64,000 nucleotides of DNA from NCBI RefSeq assembly GCF_010389155.1, contig NC_057763.1, positions 5,270,649 to 5,334,648 on the forward strand. The letters are read 5' to 3'. The DNA is from Erigeron canadensis (lineage: Eukaryota; Streptophyta; Magnoliopsida; Asterales; Asteraceae). Below, in pieces: positions 37,093 through 47,223 of the stretch. The position numbers and the translations under genes are program-made. Every line of letters begins with the position of its first letter. Within the stretch, counting starts at the first letter, position 1. The notes below the pieces were generated by a model, which searched no databases, had not been told where the DNA came from, and saw nothing but the letters and a program-made list of their open reading frames with translations.

Positions 37093-37243
37093 TATGAGGG
37101 TAGTATATATGGATAAAAAATCTTTCACATACTAATTTTTAATACATAAAAAAATATAGTGGTCCAATCAATTATTTAAAATATTAAAAATTAGCGTGTA
37201 AAAGATTTTTTTTTATCCAAATTCGATTGGTAACAACCTCATA
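37093..37243. mobile_element. ~150-bp MITE
   Basis: GGATAAAAAATCTTTCACATAC and, in complement, GGATAAAAAAAAATCTTTTACACGC form inverted arms. The outer ends are ATGAGGGTAG and (complement) ATGAGGTTGT. Non-coding; the duplication is unclear. Confidence 0.55.
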
Positions 37244-37268
37244 ATCACTTTCTCGTAATATATTAAAA

Positions 37269-37635
37269 CTAGATAGCATTTTACCCACGCAATGCGGCGG
37301 TAGTGATAGTGGTGTGGTGTTGGTTGTGGTAGCGGTGGTTGGTAGTGGTGGTGGCGTGACAGGTGACGACGATGTGGTTATTATTGTAAAAAATATTAAT
37401 GTAAAAGGGGTAGTGTAAGTATTTTAAGAGTTGATGGGTTTATGTTGTAAATTATTTACTTAAGGGTATTATAGGTATATTAGGTGAAGATGTTTATTAA
37501 TAAATAAAACAGAGAACTAATTAATTAATTCATTAAAGGTAGGATATTCATTTCACATAGGGACATTTTTATGAGAGATAGAGTGTTGAAAAATTTACAA
37601 GAGACAGTGTTATAATTTTTATGAAGTAGTAGAGA
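37269..37635 (-). mobile_element. 367-bp non-autonomous Helitron
   Basis: On the minus strand the element starts TCTCTACTACTTCAT at 37635 and ends CTAG at 37272-37269, inserted between A and T as Helitrons do. A GC-rich hairpin region, CCGCATTGCGTGGG, lies about 11 nt before the end. The interior is GGTGGTGG-rich, resembling the copies at 54694-54982 and 55876-56383. No Rep/helicase ORF. Confidence 0.82.
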
Positions 37636-37719
37636 TATGTCTAAATATTTTAAGAGAACCGGTTGAACCGGTCTGTTCAAATCTTCGGTCTAAAAATCAT
37701 TTGTTTTTTGAAACTTTGT

Positions 37720-37730
37720 TGGGCTGGGCC
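37720..37730 (+). promoter_or_regulatory. Two overlapping site II elements (TGGGCT, TGGGCC)
   Basis: TGGGCT at 37720-37725 overlaps TGGGCC at 37725-37730, about 55 bp before a TATA-like TTATAAAA (37780-37787). Site II (TGGGCY) motifs, bound by TCP factors, are frequent in promoters of nuclear genes for mitochondrial and ribosomal proteins. This fits the gene downstream. Confidence 0.5.
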
Positions 37731-38405
37731 GTAGGAAATATTGAAAAAAAAAGTAGGGGGAGCTTTTTCTTATAAAAAAAAGTTACAGTTTAATAAGGAA
37801 GAAAGAAAGATACAGAAAGAGTAGTAGTTTTGTAAAACCTAATTATTATTGTGAGCAAGCATCAATTTTGGCTCATTTCCGTCACTATTTCAATTCAATC
37901 AGATCACTTTTTCATCTCTTTATGGTATGTTTTTGGCACCCTTTTATTTCTTACACATTTCAATTCTGACCCACCAACTGTTTGACAAAAATCCCCATAG
38001 AATGTTTGATTGCTTACCAACTGTTTGATGAAATGTTTCGCTTAAAACTGTTGTTTTTGGCAATGATTATATAAACTGCTATTATTGGTTGATTTATACA
38101 TGTCTAGTTTCATATTATACATCTAATGAAATTACTCCCTTAAAAGTAGTAACAATCATCTTGAAAACCTCAATGAAAAAGTCAGATAATTAGCTGTAGC
38201 GAAACGTGATTTATGAAACTAGAGTTTGGATTTGGTTTTCTTGTTTGATATTGTAATAATAATCAATTTAATCATTTTTAGATATTTTTGTTTGATATTG
38301 AAATGTCGGCTGTTGTTTAACCTTGTTTACTGGTTTTGTGTCTGGGCTCGTTGAAGGTATCCGTTTTAGACTGCGAAGTATAAAAGAAAGGTGTTATTAG
38401 GAAAA

Positions 38406-39613
38406 ATGCGATCACTTGCCCGAGTGATATCCCAACTGACCACAAACTTAGGGGCCACACAGTTAAACACGGTCACCAAATCAGTGGCATGTAACTTTAT
38501 TTCAAGCAGTCGTTATCTTTCCACTAAAGGGGGGAACGGTGGTGATATCGATTGGGGGTCCGAGTCTACTTGGTCAAGTGGGCTTACCAAAGAGCATTTT
38601 GACGGGGAGGATGAAGAACAAAAAGTTGAGGACAGTAATAGTAGTGTTAGTGGTGGCAAAGTTGGTGGCGGTGTTGGTGGAGGAAAAGGGGCATCGGGTT
38701 CAACTCGTTTTGCATCCGCAAATGAGAATGAGGATGATTTAGAACAGATCAGGAAGTTGGCTGATCAAGCTTTCCGTGAAGATAATGCGTTTGCAAACAA
38801 GTATAAGGAGAGGATGCGTGAAATAAATGTGTTGATGAAACAGATAATGGAGCCTGGAGCAAGAGGGGCGTATCTGAAGGACTCAGAGAAGGCTGAAATG
38901 TATCGGCTTCATAAGCAGAACCCAGAAATTTATACTGTTGAGAAGTTGGCAAAAGACTATAGGATTATGAGGCAGAGGGTGCATGCTATTTTATGGCTCA
39001 AGGAAGATGAAGAGAAAATGGAGAAAAAGCTTGGACATGCTCTGGATGATTCTGTGGAACAGCTGCTTGACAATTTCCCTGAGTAAGTCTCTCGATTTTC
39101 TCAGAGTCTATGATTTACAATCAGTCGAAACTTATATGAGTGTGCTATATTTGATCTTATATATATATGCAACGCTATATATCACATTGTATCTGTTTAT
39201 GAGCTCATACTTGACTAAAACAAAAGAAAAGGTCTATTTGAGCTTGGTGCAGGCAAGTAGTAGTAGGAAATCAATGTCTCTGATGTCACATGCTTTGATG
39301 TACATTTACTACATCATCGCACATAACCTTAGTTACATTTACAATACAGTGTAAATTTACTCCATTCCCAGGAGCAGACCACATTACTGCTTTTGTTCTC
39401 ACTAACTTAAAAACGAATTTACTTATCCAACACCTTTGTTTTAATTTCTAACATATGCTCAGTGAATCGTTTTAATATTCTTTTTGTTGAATAGCTTATA
39501 TATTTGATCCCTTAAAAACAGGCATAGGTTGAAATACTTGGGTCTGGAATAATGGATCACTGATTGGTGGAATACTAGGCAATGCGAAACTTTTTATTAA
39601 GAATATCGGAGTA

Positions 39614-39648
<35 letters not shown>

Positions 39649-42200
39649 AGAGTTCTGAACCAAAATATCCTTCTCCCATGTATCAAGTATTCTCTGTCTT
39701 AGAATTAATAGCTAATAGTCTAGTGTATAATACCACAATAATGTTCACCTGCATTATTTTTCACGGTATTTGTTTTGTCTATAACACTTCTATTCTGTAT
39801 AGGGACTCTATCATAAAAAAAAAAAAAGATTTAGTGTCTGTGCCTCTACACGTGTTTACATCAGGATATCTTATTCTGCATATTTAAGCGAAACTATTTG
39901 TTTCCAATGAGTGACTAATTCTTCAAAATTATAGAAACCTTTCGTGTATTCTACTGTACTTAACAACTGTTTTTAGCACCTGAGAGTGAATTCCATGGTT
40001 ATCACAAGGATTTATTTTTTTATCTATTTTTTACTTTTGTTCTCGGATACTTGAAGTTAAAACGATGGAATGATGATATACTAAAGTTGTGTCATGAAAT
40101 GCTGTTAGGTTTTTAGGAGGTTGAAATGCCTAATCTTTAGATTTGGCAGGAGTAAAATAATGTCATAATTGATACTTGCTAGAACCATACAGCTTTGTTT
40201 GTAACATTTCACGGTTTTCTGATTTTTCTATGAAAGTATAGCTGCTTTAGCAAACCTTAAATGTGGCTGTTGTCATAGGATAGCATATAGCTAGAACAGG
40301 AAAACATATCATTTGTGGTTTGTTCTATCCGAATAGTAATAGCGTATTAATCTGTCTTCTTGTTAGTGTTTTGGCGATATATATACGACATTATCATAGA
40401 CATCTTTATTTGCATTCACATTGCATTGCATAGTTACTCCATTGAGTCCATTCCCTAGAGCAAATCACATGATTTTTGTTGATCTATAGCCTAACCAGTT
40501 TTCCCTCTCATACGTTAGCTTGTTAACATGTTCGGAATAACAAGCTTAATAGGTATGGGTTGAGTAGTTGTATGATTTCTATATTTTATGAGTCAAGGTA
40601 CTCTTCTTTCTTTCATTATATATCATCTTTGTTTTACGGATATGGTAACCTCAAATAATTTAGTATGTAACACCACTCCCAAGAGAATTAGCTGATTCTC
40701 TTGGAACTTGCTTCGTTTTTAATGTTCTGATTCTTTGTACAGACCTTCTATCATCAAATTTCTTCTTTACATTAGTTAATATTATGATCTATGACACATA
40801 TATTTGTTAATGCTGATGACTACTCATTGTAGAACTACATAAAATTTATAGTTTGAGTACTTATATGAGCTTAAACATTAAGTATGCTCTCAAGAGTCAA
40901 TGTCATAGTTATGATAACACAAGGATTTCTTTTCTACTTTTTTTCTTACTTTTTTAGTTTGCTTATGTTCTCAGTACTTGTAGTTCAGTTTTTGTTTTTT
41001 TTTTTGACGAGCAAAAAAGAGGCCATGCTGAAAAGCAAAAATATAGTGTCTTGAAATACTGGCTAATCCAGATGCTGCACTCTTAGATTAGGCTTCTCCT
41101 TTATGTCAGAGCTTGTTACCCAATCATGCAGTGCTGTTAATACTATTTCATAAGTTTCCTTCCTTATATCTCTGAAGTGTTCAGCCTTGAATTCTAGAAA
41201 ATTAGCTGTTTGATGAAACTGAAAAATTATCAATTATTACTGATACTCAGGCTAGAAATTTACCATTGCTGAGACATTTTCATGGTAGCTTGTTGATTAT
41301 TCTGTTTTCTTTACTTTGATCGTAGCTTTATTATTATTGTATTATAGATTTTTCGACTGGCATGATAAAGAGTTTCATGTTGCGACTCTACCATACAAGC
41401 CAGATTTCAAGGTGATGCCCGAGGGATGGGACGGTACCATCAAAGACCCAGATGAGGTTCTGTATGAGATATCAATGAAAGAGGATGAGATCTTATATCA
41501 GGAGTTTCTTGAGAAGTTCAACTTTAACAAGATGAAGGTAACATATCTGTTATTCTTATCAGGAGATTAGCCTGACAGTTGTCAACTTGGCTGTTCTAGC
41601 TAGAGGGGAAAAAATTTGACCCACTTACTAATCGATTGGTCAAATGGGATCATCTGCTTATGATCTATTCCTAAGGAACGACATCATGAAGTTTAGCGGA
41701 AAAGGAAATGTACCAAATGGGGTATCACATTGTTTAAAAAATTTAGATTTAGTTTTGTAATTATAATTAAGTTTATAGTTATTTAAGTTTATTTTGGACA
41801 AAATCTATGTTGGCACAGCGCCAAAAGTACTCCTTTACCCAACTCGCCCATTTCCCCATCCCTACGCTATACCCTGAATCCTAATGACAAATTTATTGCC
41901 AAACATAACCTTATTTTATTAAATTTTGCCCTTTTCTAGGAAATTTTAAATGATGGTCTTTGGTTTCATGAACAGATGGAAGGGAAAGTAAAGGTTCATA
42001 AGTACAGCAGGAGGCGTCCATCAGAAGGATGGGAAATCACCGTTGAAAAGATGGGGTCTCGTGGGAAGCGTGGAGATGGCGGAGGATGGAAGTTCAAGAG
42101 CTTGGCAGACGGGTCCACTAGACCGCTCAACGACTACGAAAAGATGTTTGTAAGAAGGGAGAAACCTCGCAGGCGACGCAAGATTCTCCACCCGAAATAA
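38406..42200 (+). CDS. GCD1: GAMETE CELL DEFECTIVE 1-like mitochondrial protein, 3 coding exons
   Basis: Coding exons are 38406-39082, 41348-41537 and 41976-42200, with GT-AG junctions in phase, giving 363 residues. An untranslated leader exon probably ends at about 37924, spliced to about 38370. The N-terminus MRSLARVISQL, poor in acidic residues, is a likely mitochondrial presequence. A Gly-rich linker follows (about 77-93). The conserved part contains DYRIMRQRVHAILWLKE, FFDWHDKEFHVATLPYKPDF, MPEGWDGTIKDPDEVLYEIS and, at the C-terminus, KYSRRRPSEGW and GGGWKF. I recognise this as plant GCD1, of the eukaryotic mitochondrial regulator / mitoribosomal small-subunit-associated family. In Arabidopsis it is needed for female gametophyte and embryo development. 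The ATG at 38406 is preferred over an upstream in-frame GTG. Intron 1 (2.27 kb) contains a T run at 39620-39644. Confidence 0.93.
39083..41347 (+). other. Intron 1 of GCD1, with internal diverged duplication
   Basis: Blocks near 39365-40080 recur in order near 40437-40990: CCATTCCCAGGAGCA / CCATTCCCTAGAGCA, and CACAAGGATTT followed by ACTTTT and GTTCTC. This suggests an old partial tandem duplication within the intron. No transposon ends recognised. Confidence 0.45.
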
Positions 42201-42735
42201 ATTTAGAAAGATGAAAGGTGTTATTCTCATAGACTAGACAGTTTTATTCACTGCAAACGATTTGATCTCTTTTGTTCTTGCTGAAACAAAGGGCACTGTC
42301 ATTTGTGTTTCTATGCAATGTTTGTTAGCTTCATATAAATGTCAAGCCTAGACCGAAACGTCTAAGCATAACTATTTTGTGCTGTGGTATGATACAAGTT
42401 AGAACTCGGTTTTCATGTTTTGTATTGGATCAAAGTTTGGAGTAAAAATTTATGTATGCAAGTTTTAGAAACCTGATGTAAATTACCTCAAATTGGCTTT
42501 TTGTTGTTGAAAAGCTTATGGTCTGGCCAATTTTACCAATTGGCATGGCCGAAAATTGGCCCAAGGCCGACTATTATGGCTTTTTTTTTTCTTACAATTC
42601 CTCGCTTGCTTAGTTGCTTTATAAAAGTCGATCTAAAAAACAAGCAATAATTGCTATTATGGGGATCTATGGGATCACCTATTTTTAAGTGTTTTTTTGG
42701 AAACATAAGCAGGTGGGTGATACATCTCTTTTTAA
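42201..42735 (+). other. 3' UTR of GCD1 and intergenic sequence
   Basis: The 3' UTR probably extends to about 42450. The rest has no supported feature up to the Harbinger-type element. Confidence 0.45.
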
Positions 42736-43298
42736 GGGTGGACGGAGTGGGTAGGGGAGGGGGCCGGTACCGGTTGGCACACCGTGCCGACCCTCCGGTA
42801 CCGGTGGGGTGAGGAGTGATTTGGGCACAGTGGTGCCAGTAGCTATGCCTCTTATTCGACCGTTGGCATTAATAAATAAATAAAAAAAATGTGGCCCCCA
42901 CATCTAACGTCTCTTCCTTCTCTCCTTTTCCTCTTTTCTCCTTCACTTTCTCAGAACCTCCATTTTTTTTTCCTTTCAAACAATACAAAACACACACATA
43001 CATATATCATATATACACATATAATTTATCAAACAACAATCATGAACCCTTTCTTCAACAATCCTATATTTTCGGAACACGGCCCACCACCCCCAAATAT
43101 GTCATCGGACTCGAGTTCATCCGGCGAGACGGAACGGTATAAAATGTTTTAGTTTTAAAAATAAATAGAAATGAAATTAAATAGAAAAGGGTGGGGAGGG
43201 GAGGGATGGCGAGGTGCTCCTAGCATTAGGGGAGGGGAGGAGAGGAGAAGAGAAATTGGGGAGGGGAGGGGAGGAGTGGGCAAGCTCTCCCCCCACCC
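42736..43298. mobile_element. PIF/Harbinger-type element 1 (563 bp)
   Basis: Flanked by TAA at 42733-42735 and 43299-43301. The left end GGGTGGACGGAG and the right end (complement GGGTGGGGGGAG) are imperfect inverted repeats. TAA/TTA duplications with G-rich ends are typical of PIF/Harbinger. It holds a very short ORF (43042-43152) but no transposase. GC-rich termini (GGTACCGGT palindromes at 42765-42802) contrast with the AT-rich flanks. Confidence 0.68.
43042..43152 (+). CDS. 36-residue ORF inside Harbinger-type element 1
   Basis: MNPFFNNPIFSEHGPPPP followed by a Ser-rich stretch and a stop. It lies behind a CT- and CA-rich leader with TATA-like sequence, the same layout as the ORFs in the two larger Harbinger-type elements downstream. 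It resembles the N-terminal part of proteins coded by plant Harbinger elements, so it is most likely a truncated remnant rather than a functional gene. Confidence 0.35.
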   Translation: MNPFFNNPIFSEHGPPPPNMSSDSSSSGETERYKMF

Positions 43299-43333
43299 TA
43301 ATAGAAGATTCGGTTATTTCTTATTTTTATAAA

Positions 43334-43886
43334 TTTTTTTTTTTTAACATTAACGATATTATTGATATTGGAAAGCTAGCAAGGTGCTAGAATTACAATA
43401 GAGGCAAAGTAAAGGAAAAACAAAAGGAAAAGAGTACATCAGGGAAACAAATGGGATCTAAATCTTGAAGGAAGACCATTGGGCCCAAGTGATGTTCGAA
43501 TTGCTGGAGCGGTTAATCAGCCACGAGAAGCTAAGCTGCTTGATGTTTTTGATGGCGAACTGGACTGAAGGTGTTTTATTGGAGAAGATGCTATCATTCC
43601 TGGTTTGCCAAATGACCCATACATAAGCTTGAATGATAAGGTTTAGGAGCTTCCTGTTTTTGACATTGGAGGCGAGGATTTTAACATTTTGGGATGGCGT
43701 ATCGAATTAAACCGCATTGCCACCTTAGGTCAACTAATGGCTCGAAATATCGCGGTTGCATCCCCCACCGGCTATCTTTGCAACCAGCATGCCGAAACCG
43801 TCGAGCATTTATTTCTCCGTTTCCCCTTTGCTGCTATCTTATGGACCGCCCTTATCTCATGGTGCTGCTTGCCACTATATAAACCA
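43334..43886 (-). mobile_element. 3' end of a LINE with 5' inversion
   Basis: On the minus strand, 43688-43458 encodes a LINE C-terminus (IIQAYVWVIWQTRNDSIFSN, closing with a stop at 43458-43460). An untranslated tail ends in a run of 12 A, seen as T at 43334-43345 on the plus strand. The adjoining 43689-43886 encodes, on the opposite strand, the preceding zf-RVT zinc-finger part (CNQHAETVEHLFLRFPFA). The two pieces are consecutive in a LINE protein but lie in opposite orientation, the structure left by twin priming. Confidence 0.72.
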
Positions 43887-43903
43887 GCTTATCTATATCT
43901 ATA

Positions 43904-44301
43904 TCTATACTATATTATAAAGTAGATTCCTCATGTCTAAAATTTTAAGTTTCAACATTTGCTTCCCCAAAATGCCTCTTCTATCAATTTTATATTATCA
44001 AACACCTTTTCTCTCTCCTCAAATCTCAACCAATCATCTTTTTTCTCTCTGCTCCATCAATCATTTACTCCTCCAATTCATTCAAAATCTTTTATCTCAC
44101 AAACCGTATATCGATAAATTATAAAAATTATATGGGTGTTCTTAAAATTTCATGCTCTTTTATTAGAGATGTCATTCGTTATACTTTCAACGAATTTTTA
44201 ATCCGAAGGTGGAACCCATACGGTTAAGGCCTTTGGCTATCACACTTTATGATCTATCATCCCACCATTTCACCGCCGCAACGCGCGGGTACTTACTCTC
44301 G
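43904..44301 (+). mobile_element. ~398-bp Helitron-like element
   Basis: It starts TCTATACTATATTATAAAG after an A (43903) and ends with CCGCCGCAACGCGCGGGTAC, a hairpin-forming 3' region, followed by CTCG and T (44298-44302). The last tetramer deviates from the usual CTRR. The same CTCG variant occurs in the minus-strand copies at 35233 and 55876. Confidence 0.65.
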
Positions 44302-44957
44302 TTTTTATAAGTAGATAAACATTTTTTGACCGAATATTTGTTATTTATTACAAGTATTTGCTTAAAAAAACTAGTAAACAGATAAAAAGAAAAGTAAACA
44401 ATCCCAAACACTGTAGAAAGAGAAAACACTGTAGAAAGAGAAAGTAATATTCGAATCAAGATACAACATCAAACATGTAATGCCTACAAATAATAAATGA
44501 AATTAATAATGATATGAGCTGAATATAAACCGCAACATGTGTCCAGTTTTAGTTAGGATTTATAGGTTAAACAACGACATAGTGTTGACTAGTTAGATGA
44601 CTCATGCAAAATAAGGGTATCATAGTAATTTGGAAGTGAAAATTTTGCCATAAAAGAAAGTACATATTGAATCAACTCATTTCAACATTAACGAAAAATA
44701 TTGAATAATCAACTCAATTCAGCAAATGAAGCCACGGTTCTTTGATTGAACTCATTGGACTATATTGGAGTAACAAGTCTATGGTTTTTTTTCATGAACA
44801 CTATTGGACCAGAAGCGGGCCTTAGTGTTTTATTGAGCTGGTCCATTGTGTGATACGATGTTCCCTGAAAGTTGATTATCGACTTAGTGTTAAAAAAACA
44901 CAACTCAATTCGGCATTGATGTTCTATGAGATATTGTTCTCCAACAATATCTCTGGA
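44302..44957. other. Intergenic
   Basis: A short exact tandem repeat, CACTGTAGAAAGAGAAA twice, occurs near 44409-44442. No gene or element otherwise. Confidence 0.45.
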
Positions 44958-44962
44958 TGTAT

Positions 44963-47065
44963 TGTAACACCCCAATATTTAAGGTAATATAATATTAACC
45001 CTTTTCATAGTTTTGACATTAAATTAATTTCCTAATATTTTATTTTTGGTTATAGGGTTAATTTAGTTGGAACTTTGGCGGATAGCGAGTAAAAATACCC
45101 ACAAAAGTGTTATGGGGCGTGGCAAGCCCATGGATTGCCAACCACCCACCTCTTATGACTCATAATTTTATTTTCTTTTTCTCTTGTTCACTACATCAAG
45201 AACTTCTCTAAATCTTCTTCTCACTTCCATCAAAATTGAAGATTAATTCATCCAAGTAAAAGAGAGAAATTACAATAATAATCATCACCATCTCTAATCT
45301 TCAATCAAGGAATTTAAAGTTAGGGTTTTGAGTGGGAAAGAGGGGTGATGGCCGAAATTTTAAAGGAAAAAGAAAGAAGGAGAATTTCTAATTCAAGTCT
45401 TGAAATTTCTTATTATTGTTGAGGTATTTGATTTCCCCTAATCTAGTCTTCATATTTCTTTTGAAATTAGGATTCATGGAGTGAATCAATTTGGGGGTTT
45501 TTGATAAAAATTGAATTATGGTGATTTTTCCCCAATTCCTTATATAAGCTAGTTTGTCATTGAGTTATGTGTTGAGTTTGAATATGAAATTGATAAGTTC
45601 ATATGATAATTATAGTTTATGCGAAAAGATGAACTTTGGCTAGTTATGGAATTGTTGATGAAAATGGTAGGTTGAACTACCTAGTATTATTGTTGAAGAA
45701 AATGAGACTCAATGACAAATGGGTTGGGTTTTGGGTGTAGGAAGGCTAGTGATTGGGTATGACTAGGTTGAACTAGTCAAGTGGTAAATATAAACTTATA
45801 CTTTGTATGTTGATTTATGTATAGGTGGTGAAGAATAATTTGTTGAACCTATTTGCCTTGTAGTGCCAAGTAGCCAAGTTTGAGGTAAGTGTATATGTAT
45901 ATGATCATGTTCTAGTTATTAGAGGTCATAGGTGGGTAAATTCCTATGACCCATATGTTTGTTGAAAAATGAAGACTAGTAGGTGGGTAAATTCCTACTA
46001 GTCAAAATGTTGATTTGATGAATGAAAGCTAGTAGGTGGGTAAAGTCCTACTAGCATAATGTGATTTTGTTTATAAGAGCTAGTAGGTGGGTAAATTCCT
46101 ACTAGCCAATTTATTTGATTGATTGTGTAAACTAGTAGGTGAGTAAATTTCTACTAGTCAAATTGTTTGAAAGAGCTAGTAGGTGGGTAAATTCCTACTA
46201 GCCAAATTGTCCATGGCCATGTTGAAAATGATTTGTGATGATTTTGTGTTATGATTAATATGAATGAAATGACTATCAAAAGATAGGCTATGTATGATGC
46301 TTGATGCACTAATGTTTTGGTAACTTGATTATGATCATATGTATATGCATTCACTGAGCGTTTTGCTTATGTTTTAGTTGTTTAACCCTTTTATAGGAGT
46401 TGGTAGTAGCAAGAGCAAGATTTGACCAAGTGAAGTTAAGCTTGAAGGATTTTAGCCATCTTGGAGGTTGGCATTTTGGGTAATTTTGTAGATAATCCCT
46501 ATGACTATTATGACGCTTGATACAAGCTTTTGATTTGGGAGAACACGTTCTTTTGGTGGGAAAATATATGGTCATGTTAAGTTTTTGGTCATTTTGTTCT
46601 ACATGGATTTATAGTTTAAATGTATGTGTTTTGGTAATTTGTGGTTTCAAGATGATTATGTTTTGAAATGGTGTAAGTGTTTGAGTTCAAATGATAGTGA
46701 ATTGGTGTTTTAAGTGGGTGCAGTAATAGTACAGACGCAGGCACGGCTAACTGTGCTCAGCGTCTACAGTATTTTGTCTTGGTGATCAGTTTCTAGGAAC
46801 ACGGTCGACCGTGCTAGCGGCCGCAGTCCTTCTGTTCTCGAGCAAAAATTTCCGAGCTTCATTTGACATTTTCAAGGTCCAGTACTTCTAAGATATGTTT
46901 AGAATAACATATTAGGAAGGTTCCAATTGTTATTTTTCAAATTCGATAACTTTTATTTTTAACGAAAATTTGCAATATTTTTCAAAGTATAAGTTTGTCT
47001 CAAATTTTTCGATTTTTAAAGTAAATGATTGTGATATTTTTGGTCTTCTAACTTTGGGCGTTACA
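44963..47065. mobile_element. 2.1-kb solo LTR with 5-bp target duplication
   Basis: It begins TGTAACACCCC and ends GGGCGTTACA, palindromic ends typical of large plant gypsy LTRs (chromovirus/Tekay-like and Tat-like elements). It is flanked by TGTAT on both sides (44958-44962 and 47066-47070). No internal coding region, primer site or second LTR is present, so it is best read as a solo LTR left by LTR recombination. CGGTCGACCG and GCGGCCGC palindromes lie at 46800-46826. Confidence 0.82.
45924..46202 (+). repeat. Six tandem hairpins, spacing 45-54 bp
   Basis: Each unit has a stem of about 9 bp (type GCTAGTAGG / CCTACTAGC) around a conserved loop, TGGGTAAATT. Units start at 45924, 45974, 46028, 46079, 46130 and 46175. 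The first has a different stem, GGTCATAGG / CCTATGACC, with paired substitutions that keep base pairing. The sequence between hairpins is diverged. Confidence 0.9.
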
Positions 47066-47223
47066 TGTATACACTAGCAAAATATATAGATAATTACATA
47101 CTCGTCTAGCAATATACATACTTGTGTTTATACATAACATTGTCACACACTTCAACGTTATCTTTTAATTATGTATGATAAGATTGTGACTCACTATTAA
47201 AGTTATTCTGAAAGCATGTATAA

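Noticed and set aside
38983..39354. 123-residue ORF overlapping the end of GCD1 exon 1
   Set aside because: It is out of frame with the conserved protein and runs into intron 1.
42889..43152. ORFs of 83-87 residues overlapping Harbinger-type element 1
   Set aside because: They begin in the pyrimidine-rich leader and read through low-complexity sequence; only the short ORF from 43042 fits the layout of related elements.
43689..43925. ORF read as a stand-alone gene
   Set aside because: It is the zf-RVT fragment of a LINE without start or upstream RT.
45924..46202. CRISPR-like regular palindromic array
   Set aside because: Spacing is regular, but the setting is a plant LTR, the spacer parts are related to each other and no cas genes exist. 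It is a hairpin repeat in an LTR.
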